Of a stretch of DNA of 15,142 nucleotides, positions 5,406-12,700 are shown piece by piece. This DNA is from JBFMAP01 sp964632135 (GTDB lineage Archaea > Micrarchaeota > Micrarchaeia > Burarchaeales > JBFMAP01), in the NCBI GenBank assembly GCA_964632135.1, contig CAZWEI010000032.1:1-15142 (forward strand). The letters run 5' to 3'. The notes beneath the pieces were generated by a model. That model did not search any database. It was not told the DNA's origin and saw only the letters and a program-made list of their open reading frames with translations. Numbering within the stretch: position 1 is the first letter of the stretch; each line of letters begins with the position of its first letter. The position numbers and the translations under genes were made by a program.

Positions 5406-7352
5406 TCATTTGGAGTACGGAGGCACGAGCTTCTCAATTTTATCATGAATCGCGTATATGTCGATGAGCGAAACCGTTCCATTCCCCACCTTAACCGTCA
5501 AATCATCAGGGCCAACTTCGTTCGAATCCTTCACTGCATCAAGTTTATTTTTTATCTCATTTCTATGTCGGTTATACTCGTCAAGCTGTGACTGCGTCGT
5601 CTGAATTGTAATCCGCTCAGGCACGTAAATATACTCCGCGCTCACGTTCGCGATTTCCACTGATTTCAGAATGCAAGCAGCGAGAAGTCTTTTCGTCGCA
5701 TCATTCCCGGAGAGCAGTTCCGCCAATTTCTCCCTCTCCTCGTCAGAATATCCGTTGAACTTGTTGATTGCCGCAACTGCCTCGGTTTTGGTTATGTCCT
5801 TCACATTCTTCCCGGTGAGACTGGCGAATTCCTCAGGCACCTCTTTCGCGACCTCGCTGACTTCTGTTTTGGGCGCGCTCTTCTCAACAGCGATTGCCTG
5901 CGCCTGCACGCTCGCTTTCTCTGTCGCAACTTTCTTCCCAGCGCCCGCCTCGCCTATTATCACCGTCGCCTTTATCGGTGAAATTATGTCATTCCCTTTG
6001 TGCACCCCGCCCTCCACGCTGCAACTCCCTTTGATACGGCCATCCACATCAACGCTGAACCTTCCCTTCTCATTGCCAGGCACGAAAACAACATCTACAG
6101 TATACGTTCCAAAATTCGGCGGAACTTTCTCGTCCGCTATGTAAAGCGCCAGGCTCGTCGCGCCATCAACCTTCACGGTTCCGGTGAGCGTCGTTTTTCC
6201 TCCTTCCGCGCCACCCAATTTGAAACTTTCAGCGTCGAATGCTATCCCGATTCCCTCAACTTTTCCCTCTGGTTTCTTTTCTTCTTTTTTCTCCTCTTTC
6301 TTCGGCTCCTCCTTCGTTTTCTCCTCCGGCTTCTTCTCCTCAGTTTTCTTTTCCTCTTTCTTTGCTTCCTCCTTCTTTTTTTCTTCCTTTTTTTCAAACT
6401 TTATCCCGGCCTTCTCCCTGAACTCCTCGAGATTCTTTTTCGCGTATTTCATAGTAACGTTTCCAACGCTTTCCGGAGTATCATTAAGCAGATCCACTTC
6501 CCTCCCGTCCTCTTTTGCCTTCCCGACAGCCTTCTCAATTGCCTTCCTCGCGGTCGGGTATCCCAGGTGATAAATAAGTATGGTCATCTCGGTTATCTTC
6601 ACCTCGTCTGTTATTTCATGCTGTTTTGCGAGCCTTTCCGCGAGCTTGTGGCTGTCCACGAAAAGGTATTTCGTCCTGTCCTCCCTGATCATCTCTTCAG
6701 AGACTCCCGCGGATTTTTTTATCGCCACGTTCCAGACCAGGTCGTACGCGGTCTGCTTGTGGTCTTTTTCCATCAGCAGGTCAAAGAACGCGGAGGTTTT
6801 GTCGTCAAGCGCCGCTTTCTTCGCAGACGTTTCGCTCTCCTTCGCCTTTTCCTTTTCTTTCGCTTTGCTTTTCTCCTCCTTCGGCTTCTCCGCCGGCTTT
6901 TTCTCAGCAGGTTTCTCCTCCTTCTTCGGCTCGATTTTTGTCTCCCCAGATTTTCTAGCCGCTTCTATTTCCTCCTTTGTAAAATAAGGTCCAAGTGTTT
7001 TCTTTTCCGCTTTCTGAGTTTGAGTCGTTGGTTTTTTCTCCGTTGGCGCGGCTTTCTCCTGCGCCGGCGCACCAGCGAGACTGGAAAGCGCGCCGAATAT
7101 GGCATCAAATTTCGTTTTCTCTTCGCTGATTTTTTTTTCTCTATCAATCGCGCTCAGATTCGATTTTATAGTCTCAACGTAACCCGCGTCTGTTTTGCTT
7201 AGTTTTCCGGTATCTATTCCGTCGATTTTCTTCGCAACGTTATCAAGAATTTTAGAATAGGCGCTGATAGGATCACTCCTAACCTCCTCCTTGAGCAACT
7301 GTCTGAACAAATTGAGTTCTATGCCCACGCCTGGTTTCTCAACCACTTGCAT
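5406..7352 (-). CDS. Unrecognised large Lys/Glu-rich multidomain protein
   Basis: This 648-aa protein is not recognised. It has no signal peptide and no membrane segment. The apparent order is: N-terminal helical segment about 10-90; a charged Lys/Glu/Pro/Ala linker about 97-182; a compact helical domain about 183-316, containing QTAYDLVWNVAIKKSAGVSE and TEMTILIYHLGYPTARKAIE; a second, nearly pure Lys/Glu linker about 319-365; a beta-rich domain about 366-470 (FGTYTVDVVFVPGNEKGRFS), possibly Ig-like; and a C-terminal helical region about 495-648. This beads-on-a-string layout suits a scaffold or structural protein. The ATG at 7350-7352 follows the 979-aa gene by 15 nt, with AGGGG about 10 nt upstream, so the two are co-transcribed and probably work together. 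The linkers make composition-based similarity searches misleading. Confidence 0.82.
   Translation of the reverse strand: MQVVEKPGVGIELNLFRQLLKEEVRSDPISAYSKILDNVAKKIDGIDTGKLSKTDAGYVETIKSNLSAIDREKKISEEKTKFDAIFGALSSLAGAPAQEKAAPTEKKPTTQTQKAEKKTLGPYFTKEEIEAARKSGETKIEPKKEEKPAEKKPAEKPKEEKSKAKEKEKAKESETSAKKAALDDKTSAFFDLLMEKDHKQTAYDLVWNVAIKKSAGVSEEMIREDRTKYLFVDSHKLAERLAKQHEITDEVKITEMTILIYHLGYPTARKAIEKAVGKAKEDGREVDLLNDTPESVGNVTMKYAKKNLEEFREKAGIKFEKKEEKKKEEAKKEEKKTEEKKPEEKTKEEPKKEEKKEEKKPEGKVEGIGIAFDAESFKLGGAEGGKTTLTGTVKVDGATSLALYIADEKVPPNFGTYTVDVVFVPGNEKGRFSVDVDGRIKGSCSVEGGVHKGNDIISPIKATVIIGEAGAGKKVATEKASVQAQAIAVEKSAPKTEVSEVAKEVPEEFASLTGKNVKDITKTEAVAAINKFNGYSDEEREKLAELLSGNDATKRLLAACILKSVEIANVSAEYIYVPERITIQTTQSQLDEYNRHRNEIKNKLDAVKDSNEVGPDDLTVKVGNGTVSLIDIYAIHDKIEKLVPPYSK
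6258..6398 (-). repeat. Lys/Glu low-complexity coding tract 2
   Basis: About 47 codons (residues 319-365 of the 648-aa protein) are almost entirely AAA/AAG/GAA/GAG with a few Pro and Thr. The coding strand is therefore a near-uninterrupted purine tract and the + strand a CTTCTTTT-type pyrimidine tract. Short KKEE/KKPEEK units recur imperfectly. Confidence 0.75.
6807..7064 (-). repeat. Lys/Glu/Ala/Pro low-complexity coding tract 1
   Basis: Residues about 97-182 of the 648-aa protein are built from recurring EKKPAEK, PKKEEK and KAKEKEKAKE-like words. The tract is less pure than the downstream one because of Ala and Pro codons and a short ordered-looking segment, LGPYFTKEEIEAARKSG, in its middle. 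Confidence 0.6.
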
Positions 7353-7367
7353 TTCAACACGCCCCTG

Positions 7368-10307
7368 TTATTTATACAATCCTATTACCAATTTAATAGC
7401 TTTAGCAGTGCCGTCCTTGTAATCCCTCCCGATATGCGCGAGGCACTCGATTTTTTTCTCCTCATCCATCCCAGCAAACTCGTTCCAGAGGCTATTTTGA
7501 TTAACGAGATACGCCCCATAAACCGCGTCTTTTGCCTCGAGTTCCTTTATCTTGTTCTCAACCTTTTCCTTGTCCCAATTCGTTGTTATGCCCCCCAAAT
7601 CCATTCCCTGCTCCAGCGCATTTTTTACGGTTTTCAAATCGCCCAGCGCAACTGCATACTTCATAGTACCCTTCAACTCCTCCGTTTTTATCTCATTTCC
7701 AGCTTGCGAGAGGTTTTTGTCAGCGTCATTCACCGCCTTTCTGACATCGTCTGGACTCAGAGTTTGATTTGTAGTTGGTTGGCTCGCAGCCGTGGCGTCA
7801 GCCTTCGGCTCTTGAGGTGCAATCTTTAACTCCTTGTCACCCTCAACTACTTTCGCCACCTTTTTCTCGCTTTCTTCTTTGGTGGAAACTTTAATCGATT
7901 TAAGATATCCCACTTTTAGCGCATCGTCGCAAAGGATTCCGCCAAAAATTTCGCGCCTATAACTTCCCGTAAACCAATTTACCACTTTTTTAAGAATATT
8001 TGTCGGCAACATCACAATCTTTGTCGGTAGCATCAATTTGCTCATAACCGGGGATTGGTCAACGAATTTCAATATCTTCGCAAGGCCCTTGTTTACTTCC
8101 TCAGTGAGTATTTTTTCTTGTGCTTCGAGAAATTTTACGTTCGCTCTCATCTCCGCTGTTGCTTTGCCCCCAGCCTCCGTCAAAGCGGCCCTTTCTTTTC
8201 TAAGCTTGTTGGCCAAGGCCTTAAGCTCGCGCAATTGTCTCATCGCAGGAAGGCTCTCCAAAAACTGAAGCTGCTCGATTTTGTTTATGATAGGGGTTGC
8301 GTCTGTTGCTGCCTTTGTCAACTGATAATACTCCTCTTCAAGAGCAGTTATCGTCTTGTCTATCTCAACCATCCTACCCGTGATTTTTGTCATACTTGAT
8401 TGAACCTCTTCATCAGACACTTTGCTGAAAGTTCCGTATTCCTCGTACGCTTTATATCTCTTCTCCAACCCCGACAATTCTCTCTCAAGTCCTTTGACTT
8501 CCTCTTCTATCCGACCGCGCCTAAACCACGTTGTCAGTGATTTAACCTCTCTACCGTACTCTCCGCTTTTGACAGCATCCCCAATTTTTTCTCCAATCTC
8601 CAAATCGTTCAGCTTCTTTAAATCTTCAGCCTTCTTGATTTTGTAGGACGGTTCGACAACACCGGGTTCGGCTAATTTTATCCTTTTCAGCCGTTCTTTC
8701 GCGTTATCAGATACTTGTTTAGCTTTTTTAAACCTGGCCTTCGCAGATGGTCTCTTAATCATCCTTTCCGCTCTCCCTACATTTACCATTTCATCTAGTT
8801 CCCTTAGCTCCTTTTCAGCGATCCCCAGCTCCTTGCTAGCGGCTTCAACCTCTTTCACGGCATTTCTATAATTGGTAAACCAAACGTTTTCGACTATCAC
8901 CGTTGGTACTGCTTTGACTGTTTCTTTCCAGCCCAGCCCTTTGGGTATGGTACCTATTACTGGAAGCTTCCGGGATACTTCTTCCATCGCTTTCAGCTGC
9001 ATCTGTTTCAAAACTATTGCATTCAGCTGTTTTTCACTGAGCGTCTCGCCCTGCTTCAGAACCCCGGTCTCCATCAACCCCGCAATGACCTCTTTTCTCA
9101 TCGCAAGAAATCCTTCCTTGCCCATTAATTTGATCTCGTTTTCCACCATCTTCACTGCGGCGTTCTCAATCCCTTCCTTTATCGCTCCGCTAACTGTTTT
9201 GCCGACAGCCTTCGTACCTCCCCCTGTAAAAACTATGGCGGCAGTGGCAGCCGAATCCAAAACTCCCATCCCAAGCGTGACCCTTGCCATTCTTATGTTT
9301 TGTGGTGTGGGGTCGTCTATAGCGGCGCGTCTTGCGTTATGGTAGTCTATCCACGTCTGTATGGGCAGTATGTTAAAAAGAAGCCATTCTAACCCACCTA
9401 AGACGACGCCATGTTTTTGCATTTCGCCCCCCACTTCTTCAACTATACCCTTCCAGAGTTTAAATCCAATGCTCGTAGGGACCGTAATCGGCCAATTCAG
9501 CAGGGCCATTGTCACAGTCGTTGCACCAGTTACTGATCCAACGCCGGCAAACTTCCCCAACGGCTCCCCGATTTTGTAACCCGTCTTTATAACATCCCCC
9601 ACTGCATCTGCTCCAAGCTTTCCTACCCCAAGTGTCGCCTGTTTGACAAACTCCAATCCCGGGTCCTCCTGTATGCGGCAATCAACAAGCGAGCCAGTCT
9701 TTTTCTTTATCTCGTCGTCGTCTATTGACCTTATAAATGCCCATTTCTGTAAAAACGCAGTATTAACTCCCGAATTTTCCTCGCATTTGTCCAAAACGAA
9801 GTTAAAAACCATGATTTCCCGTTTGTGATAGGTTCCATAACCACCTGCGTCTTCAAGAACCTTCTTTGCTATCGGCTTGAACACGAGCATCTTCTCAATC
9901 AGCGTTTTCGCAGTTCCGTTGCACTCAGCGTAGTGCTCAAACGCTTTTGAATCTAAGTAGAGGTATTTCAGCATTTCGTCCAGGTATCCGACGAGTTCCG
10001 TGCCTTTGTATTCTTTTCTAAACTCCGCTACCGTCAGAAGTTTTCCATCCTTATTAAAGGCATTCATGACAGCGGCCGCCTTTGCTAACACCTGCCCCGC
10101 GGAATTTTTATACTTCTCCCCTGCCGGATTCGAGAATGCGGCGTTCATTCTCTTCACGGCTTCATCTGAGCCTATCGCCTCGTCGCCCCAAAGCGGTTCC
10201 TTACGTTTTATGCGCGCGTCATAGGTAGCCAATTCAGGAGCCACAGCGTAAATAAATCCTGCCCTAGCAGCTTTAAATGCTTCTCCACCTGCCTGAAAAA
10301 TCAACAT
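7368..10307 (-). CDS. Unrecognised 979-aa protein with hydrophobic core and coiled coils
   Basis: I do not recognise this 979-aa protein. Residues 1-250 are mixed helical and contain Cys129, Cys175 and Cys210. Three glycine-rich hydrophobic stretches follow: about 254-283 (VTMALLNWPITVPTSIGFKL), 300-320 (VVLGGLEWLLFNILPIQTWI) and 343-363 (MGVLDSAATAAIVFTGGG). They could insert in a membrane. Residues about 480-545 and 595-745 are Lys/Glu-rich with coiled-coil character. A second hydrophobic patch, about 750-780, contains SKLMLPTKIVMLPTNILKKV. Residues 805-870 look disordered. The C-terminus (about 878-979) is helical, and MKYAVALGDLKTVKNALEQG resembles one ankyrin hairpin. There is no N-terminal signal peptide. 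The start is the ATG at 10307 behind a strong GGAGGTG and a TATA box. It is first in an operon with the 648-aa gene. Confidence 0.83.
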   Translation of the reverse strand: MLIFQAGGEAFKAARAGFIYAVAPELATYDARIKRKEPLWGDEAIGSDEAVKRMNAAFSNPAGEKYKNSAGQVLAKAAAVMNAFNKDGKLLTVAEFRKEYKGTELVGYLDEMLKYLYLDSKAFEHYAECNGTAKTLIEKMLVFKPIAKKVLEDAGGYGTYHKREIMVFNFVLDKCEENSGVNTAFLQKWAFIRSIDDDEIKKKTGSLVDCRIQEDPGLEFVKQATLGVGKLGADAVGDVIKTGYKIGEPLGKFAGVGSVTGATTVTMALLNWPITVPTSIGFKLWKGIVEEVGGEMQKHGVVLGGLEWLLFNILPIQTWIDYHNARRAAIDDPTPQNIRMARVTLGMGVLDSAATAAIVFTGGGTKAVGKTVSGAIKEGIENAAVKMVENEIKLMGKEGFLAMRKEVIAGLMETGVLKQGETLSEKQLNAIVLKQMQLKAMEEVSRKLPVIGTIPKGLGWKETVKAVPTVIVENVWFTNYRNAVKEVEAASKELGIAEKELRELDEMVNVGRAERMIKRPSAKARFKKAKQVSDNAKERLKRIKLAEPGVVEPSYKIKKAEDLKKLNDLEIGEKIGDAVKSGEYGREVKSLTTWFRRGRIEEEVKGLERELSGLEKRYKAYEEYGTFSKVSDEEVQSSMTKITGRMVEIDKTITALEEEYYQLTKAATDATPIINKIEQLQFLESLPAMRQLRELKALANKLRKERAALTEAGGKATAEMRANVKFLEAQEKILTEEVNKGLAKILKFVDQSPVMSKLMLPTKIVMLPTNILKKVVNWFTGSYRREIFGGILCDDALKVGYLKSIKVSTKEESEKKVAKVVEGDKELKIAPQEPKADATAASQPTTNQTLSPDDVRKAVNDADKNLSQAGNEIKTEELKGTMKYAVALGDLKTVKNALEQGMDLGGITTNWDKEKVENKIKELEAKDAVYGAYLVNQNSLWNEFAGMDEEKKIECLAHIGRDYKDGTAKAIKLVIGLYK

Positions 10308-10312
10308 CCCAC

Positions 10313-10319
10313 CACCTCC
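10313..10319 (-). promoter_or_regulatory. Strong Shine-Dalgarno site of the 979-aa gene
   Basis: GGAGGTG on the - strand, 5 nt before the ATG at 10307, is fully complementary to the archaeal 16S 3' end. It is the best ribosome-binding site in the window; most other first genes here look leaderless or have weak sites. It fixes the start and suggests efficient translation of this large unrecognised protein. Confidence 0.8.
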
Positions 10320-10355
10320 TATTCGCCATCGGTGTGTATATTATGCCAAACCCCC

Positions 10356-10363
10356 TATAAATA
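10356..10363 (-). promoter_or_regulatory. TATA box of the giant-protein operon
   Basis: TATTTATA on the - strand places initiation near 10333. The resulting leader of about 26 nt carries the GGAGGTG site. It lies just after the end of the CorA-like gene (stop at 10394-10396), so the operon starts independently. Confidence 0.65.
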
Positions 10364-10393
10364 CCCTGCTGTTCTCCCGGTCCTCCCCTGACG

Positions 10394-11425
10394 CTAGTCA
10401 AACCCCACCTTCGCCCTTCCCGCGCGCGCCCCTGCCTCCCTGCTCTCGCTTTCCTCGCTCTCCTGCTTAACCCGATTCCACCACCAAAACAGCACGAAGG
10501 AGGGCACGACCGCGCCCACCACGATGAGAATCACGATGAGGTCCCACGTGAATATCTCGAACCCAAAGAGTTCGGCGAGTTTCGTCTGCGGGTTGATTGG
10601 GAAGTAGGGAATTCCAAATATCGTTGCGATGGTGTTCGGAATTGAGGTGACTGTTGCAACTATTGCGAGAATCACGGTTACAACGGTGAGCCTCTTGATG
10701 GCGAAGTTTATCTTGGTCGAGAGCACGGTGTGATAAACATCAAGCGAGTCGGTGAGTATTTCCCTGAAAGTTCCGTTCAAATCTATGCAGTAGAGGAGCG
10801 AGTTGTGCGCCTCGTCCAACTCCACACGCGCCTCGTTGCTGAGCTCGAGCGCCGTGCAGTGCCTCAGGTAGAACAGAAGGTCCCTCTCGTGCCAGAATAT
10901 CTTGTTCATCGCGAGAATAGTCCTCTTTAGCGCGAGCAGGCTCTCCACGTGAATCTCGTGCCTTCGGATGAGCTTCTCCTCAACCCCGTCAATCTTGTCC
11001 TCAACCGCCTCAATCACGCGCTCATTATCCTCCGAGACCTCGAGAAGTATGAAGCACATGACATCCTCGGGCGTCGCGCTCTCCTTCCCGAGCTGCCTGA
11101 ACGCGTCCATGTACCGTCTGCAGTTCACGGTGATTATGAACTCCTTCGTGACGTAGAGGTGAAGCCTTTCTTTTGCGAGATTGTTATTGAGCCTGAGGTT
11201 AAACGCGAGAAGGCAGACGATGCTGTTGAACTCGCGGTAAAGTGGCAGTTCGCTGCGGTTCATCGCCTTGAAAAGCGCGCGCGTCAGCCCGAACTCCTGC
11301 AGAACGTCGGATTCCTTATCGCTGATGTCAACCCATATCCGCTCGCGCTTCTTTCTCTCTTTCCTCAGCGCCGCGAGGCTCGGCCCGTGAAGCAGTCTCA
11401 TCCCCTTGAGCCGCACCGCGTCCAT
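10394..11425 (-). CDS. CorA-like (2-TM-GxN superfamily) membrane protein without GMN motif
   Basis: A 343-aa divergent CorA-family protein. The family forms pentameric divalent-cation channels with a large cytoplasmic N-terminal domain and two C-terminal transmembrane helices. Residues 1-130 match the alpha/beta cytoplasmic domain. Residues about 131-245 are the long charged helices, including VSEDNERVIEAVEDKIDGVE and the stalk helix ending AIKRLT. TM1 is about 246-270 and TM2 about 294-316, followed by a charged tail (EESESREAGARAGRAKVGFD). After TM1 CorA proteins normally have Gly-Met-Asn, the selectivity motif. Here IPNTIATIFGIPYFP has Gly-Ile-Pro at 271-273. Transport of Mg2+ is therefore uncertain. 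The ATG at 11423-11425 lies 26 nt from a TATA element, implying a leaderless mRNA. It is divergent from pcm. Confidence 0.82.
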   Translation of the reverse strand: MDAVRLKGMRLLHGPSLAALRKERKKRERIWVDISDKESDVLQEFGLTRALFKAMNRSELPLYREFNSIVCLLAFNLRLNNNLAKERLHLYVTKEFIITVNCRRYMDAFRQLGKESATPEDVMCFILLEVSEDNERVIEAVEDKIDGVEEKLIRRHEIHVESLLALKRTILAMNKIFWHERDLLFYLRHCTALELSNEARVELDEAHNSLLYCIDLNGTFREILTDSLDVYHTVLSTKINFAIKRLTVVTVILAIVATVTSIPNTIATIFGIPYFPINPQTKLAELFGFEIFTWDLIVILIVVGAVVPSFVLFWWWNRVKQESEESESREAGARAGRAKVGFD

Positions 11426-11443
11426 AAAATTAATATTCGCGCC

Positions 11444-11455
11444 TTTTAAATATAT
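11444..11455. promoter_or_regulatory. Bidirectional TATA element between corA-like gene and pcm
   Basis: TTTTAAATATAT on the + strand reads ATATATTTAAAA on the - strand, so the one AT block in this 43-bp gap can serve both genes. For the - strand, TATATTTA (11455-11448) is centred 26-27 nt from the CorA-like ATG. For the + strand, TTTTAAAT predicts initiation near 11474, slightly inside the first possible pcm start. Confidence 0.6.
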
Positions 11456-11468
11456 CTAGTGGTCAACC

Positions 11469-12116
11469 ATGGAGAGCGCGAAAAACGAGGAAATGGTCCG
11501 TTATCTTCTCGAGCATGGTTACGCCGATGCGCGTGTCGCGAACGCGCTCCACAAGATTCCGCGCGAACTCTTCGTGCCCAGTGCATACTCGCAGTACGCG
11601 TATGCGGACAACCCTCTTCCAATCGGCCACAACCAGACAATCTCCGCGCCAGGCGTGGTCGCGTTCATGACCAAATCCCTTGATGTGCGCGAGGGGATGC
11701 GCGTTCTCGAAATCGGCTCAGGAAGCGGCTGGCAGGCGTGCATACTCGCGGAGCTCGCTGGCGGGAAGGGCGAGGTTATATCGATTGAGCGCGTGCCCGA
11801 ACTCGTGGCTCTTGCGCGGGAGAATGCCGGGCGCGCGGGCTACAAAAAAATAAATTTCATTTACGGGGACGGCAGCAAGGGGTACGAGGCGCGCGCGCCA
11901 TACGACAGGATAATGGTGACCGCCGCCGCGCCCGCGGTTCCGAAGCCGCTGGTGGAGCAGTTGAAAAAAGGGGGAAAACTCCTCGTGCCTGTGGGTGGCT
12001 CGTATTGGCAGGAACTAACGCTCGTTGAAAAAACCCAAAAAGGAGAGATGAAAACAAGCGAGATAATGTCTGTGGTTTTCGTGCCGCTCATCGGCGAGCA
12101 CGGGCACAAACTTTAA
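11469..12116 (+). CDS. pcm: Protein-L-isoaspartate O-methyltransferase
   Basis: This enzyme methylates L-isoaspartyl residues in aged proteins using S-adenosylmethionine, starting their repair to aspartate. At 215 aa it has normal length. The N-terminal helix ARVANALHKIPRELFVP and the substrate loop PLPIGHNQTISAPGVVAFM (about 49-67) are diagnostic. SAM motif I is VLEIGSGSGWQA (79-90), the acidic end of strand 2 is ISIERVPEL (104-112), and GDGSKGY (133-139) is also present. The ending VVFVPLIGEHG is typical. The first ATG is at 11469. A second in-frame ATG at 11493 (protein beginning MVRYLLEHGY) also fits family starts and fits the promoter better. The gene is very GC-rich (43 of 60 bases at 11881-11940). 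It is divergent from the CorA-like gene and ends 13 nt from the convergent 188-aa gene. Confidence 0.95.
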   Translation: MESAKNEEMVRYLLEHGYADARVANALHKIPRELFVPSAYSQYAYADNPLPIGHNQTISAPGVVAFMTKSLDVREGMRVLEIGSGSGWQACILAELAGGKGEVISIERVPELVALARENAGRAGYKKINFIYGDGSKGYEARAPYDRIMVTAAAPAVPKPLVEQLKKGGKLLVPVGGSYWQELTLVEKTQKGEMKTSEIMSVVFVPLIGEHGHKL

Positions 12117-12129
12117 GCGTAGCGCGCGT

Positions 12130-12696
12130 TCAGCCGTATATCCTTCTATCCTTTATCTTACGGATTATGTCCTCGGCTCCTTTAAGGTCGAACACGCCCC
12201 TGCAGATTTCATAAATTCTATCCAACTGTTCCATCTCCCACTGAGGCGCGTTCCTCCTTTCTGCCTCTTTAACTCTCCATTTCATCCTTCCATCCAAGAC
12301 AGCCTTGTCCCACTCAACATTCCCAGGCTTTCCATCCCCTATCATCTGCCGGTTGAGCGAGATAGTTCTCACGATATCCTCAAATCCGATTTTTCGATTT
12401 TCGAAATGCGGCTGTTCGTTCACCTTTTCTTTGAAGCTATAAATCTCGATTGCCTCGTCTATTGTGAAATGATGCCAGTCAGAGACACGTGCAATCTCCT
12501 TTAATTCCTTTTCGTGCGGAATCGCTTCCTGATTTTTATTAAACCATTTCCACAAGTCACTGAGCACTTTTTGCCTGCTCGGGTATAACCACCTGTTGAG
12601 CCAACTGAATTTGGGCGGCTCTGCTAAAGGCGGCTTCTCCTTTATTTCTTCCGGAGGTTTTTTGGCTTCAGTTTTCGTCTTCTCCTTAATACTCAT
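12130..12696 (-). CDS. Unrecognised 188-aa protein coupled to RIO1
   Basis: A 188-aa protein I do not recognise. Residues 1-29 are Lys/Glu/Pro-rich and probably disordered. Residues 30-188 are predicted helical, rich in Trp and charged residues: FSWLNRWLYP, LSDLWKWFNKNQ, VSDWHHFTIDEAIEIYSF and WRVKEAERRNAPQWEMEQLD. There is no signal peptide, membrane helix or metal-binding motif. The ATG at 12694-12696 lies 4 nt after the RIO1 stop, with GAGGGG just upstream inside the RIO1 end, so translation is probably coupled. Co-expression with the kinase makes a RIO1 partner or substrate possible, but nothing in the sequence proves it. Its base composition is more AT-rich than RIO1 (24 of 60 G+C at 12481-12540). 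Confidence 0.78.
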   Translation of the reverse strand: MSIKEKTKTEAKKPPEEIKEKPPLAEPPKFSWLNRWLYPSRQKVLSDLWKWFNKNQEAIPHEKELKEIARVSDWHHFTIDEAIEIYSFKEKVNEQPHFENRKIGFEDIVRTISLNRQMIGDGKPGNVEWDKAVLDGRMKWRVKEAERRNAPQWEMEQLDRIYEICRGVFDLKGAEDIIRKIKDRRIYG

Positions 12697-12700
12697 GGCA

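Noticed and set aside
4936..5409. Short overlapping - strand frames at the KH gene, including one crossing its promoter
   Set aside because: They are out of frame with the KH domains and composed of Arg/Glu/Gly runs from frame shift; the promoter and leader explain the gap.
6000..7202. A 400-codon open frame on the + strand rich in Phe, Leu and Arg
   Set aside because: It is the antisense of the Lys/Glu-rich gene: purine-rich codons on one strand give Phe/Leu/Ser-rich frames on the other. It has no promoter, ribosome site or family resemblance.
7368..10307. Calling the 979-aa protein a polymorphic toxin or phage tape-measure protein
   Set aside because: Hydrophobic segments and coiled coils are suggestive, but there is no toxin domain, immunity gene, secretion signal or other phage gene nearby.
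10308..10393. Terminator after the CorA-like gene
   Set aside because: Archaeal terminators usually show T runs; the - strand after this stop is G-rich with no T tract, so none is called.
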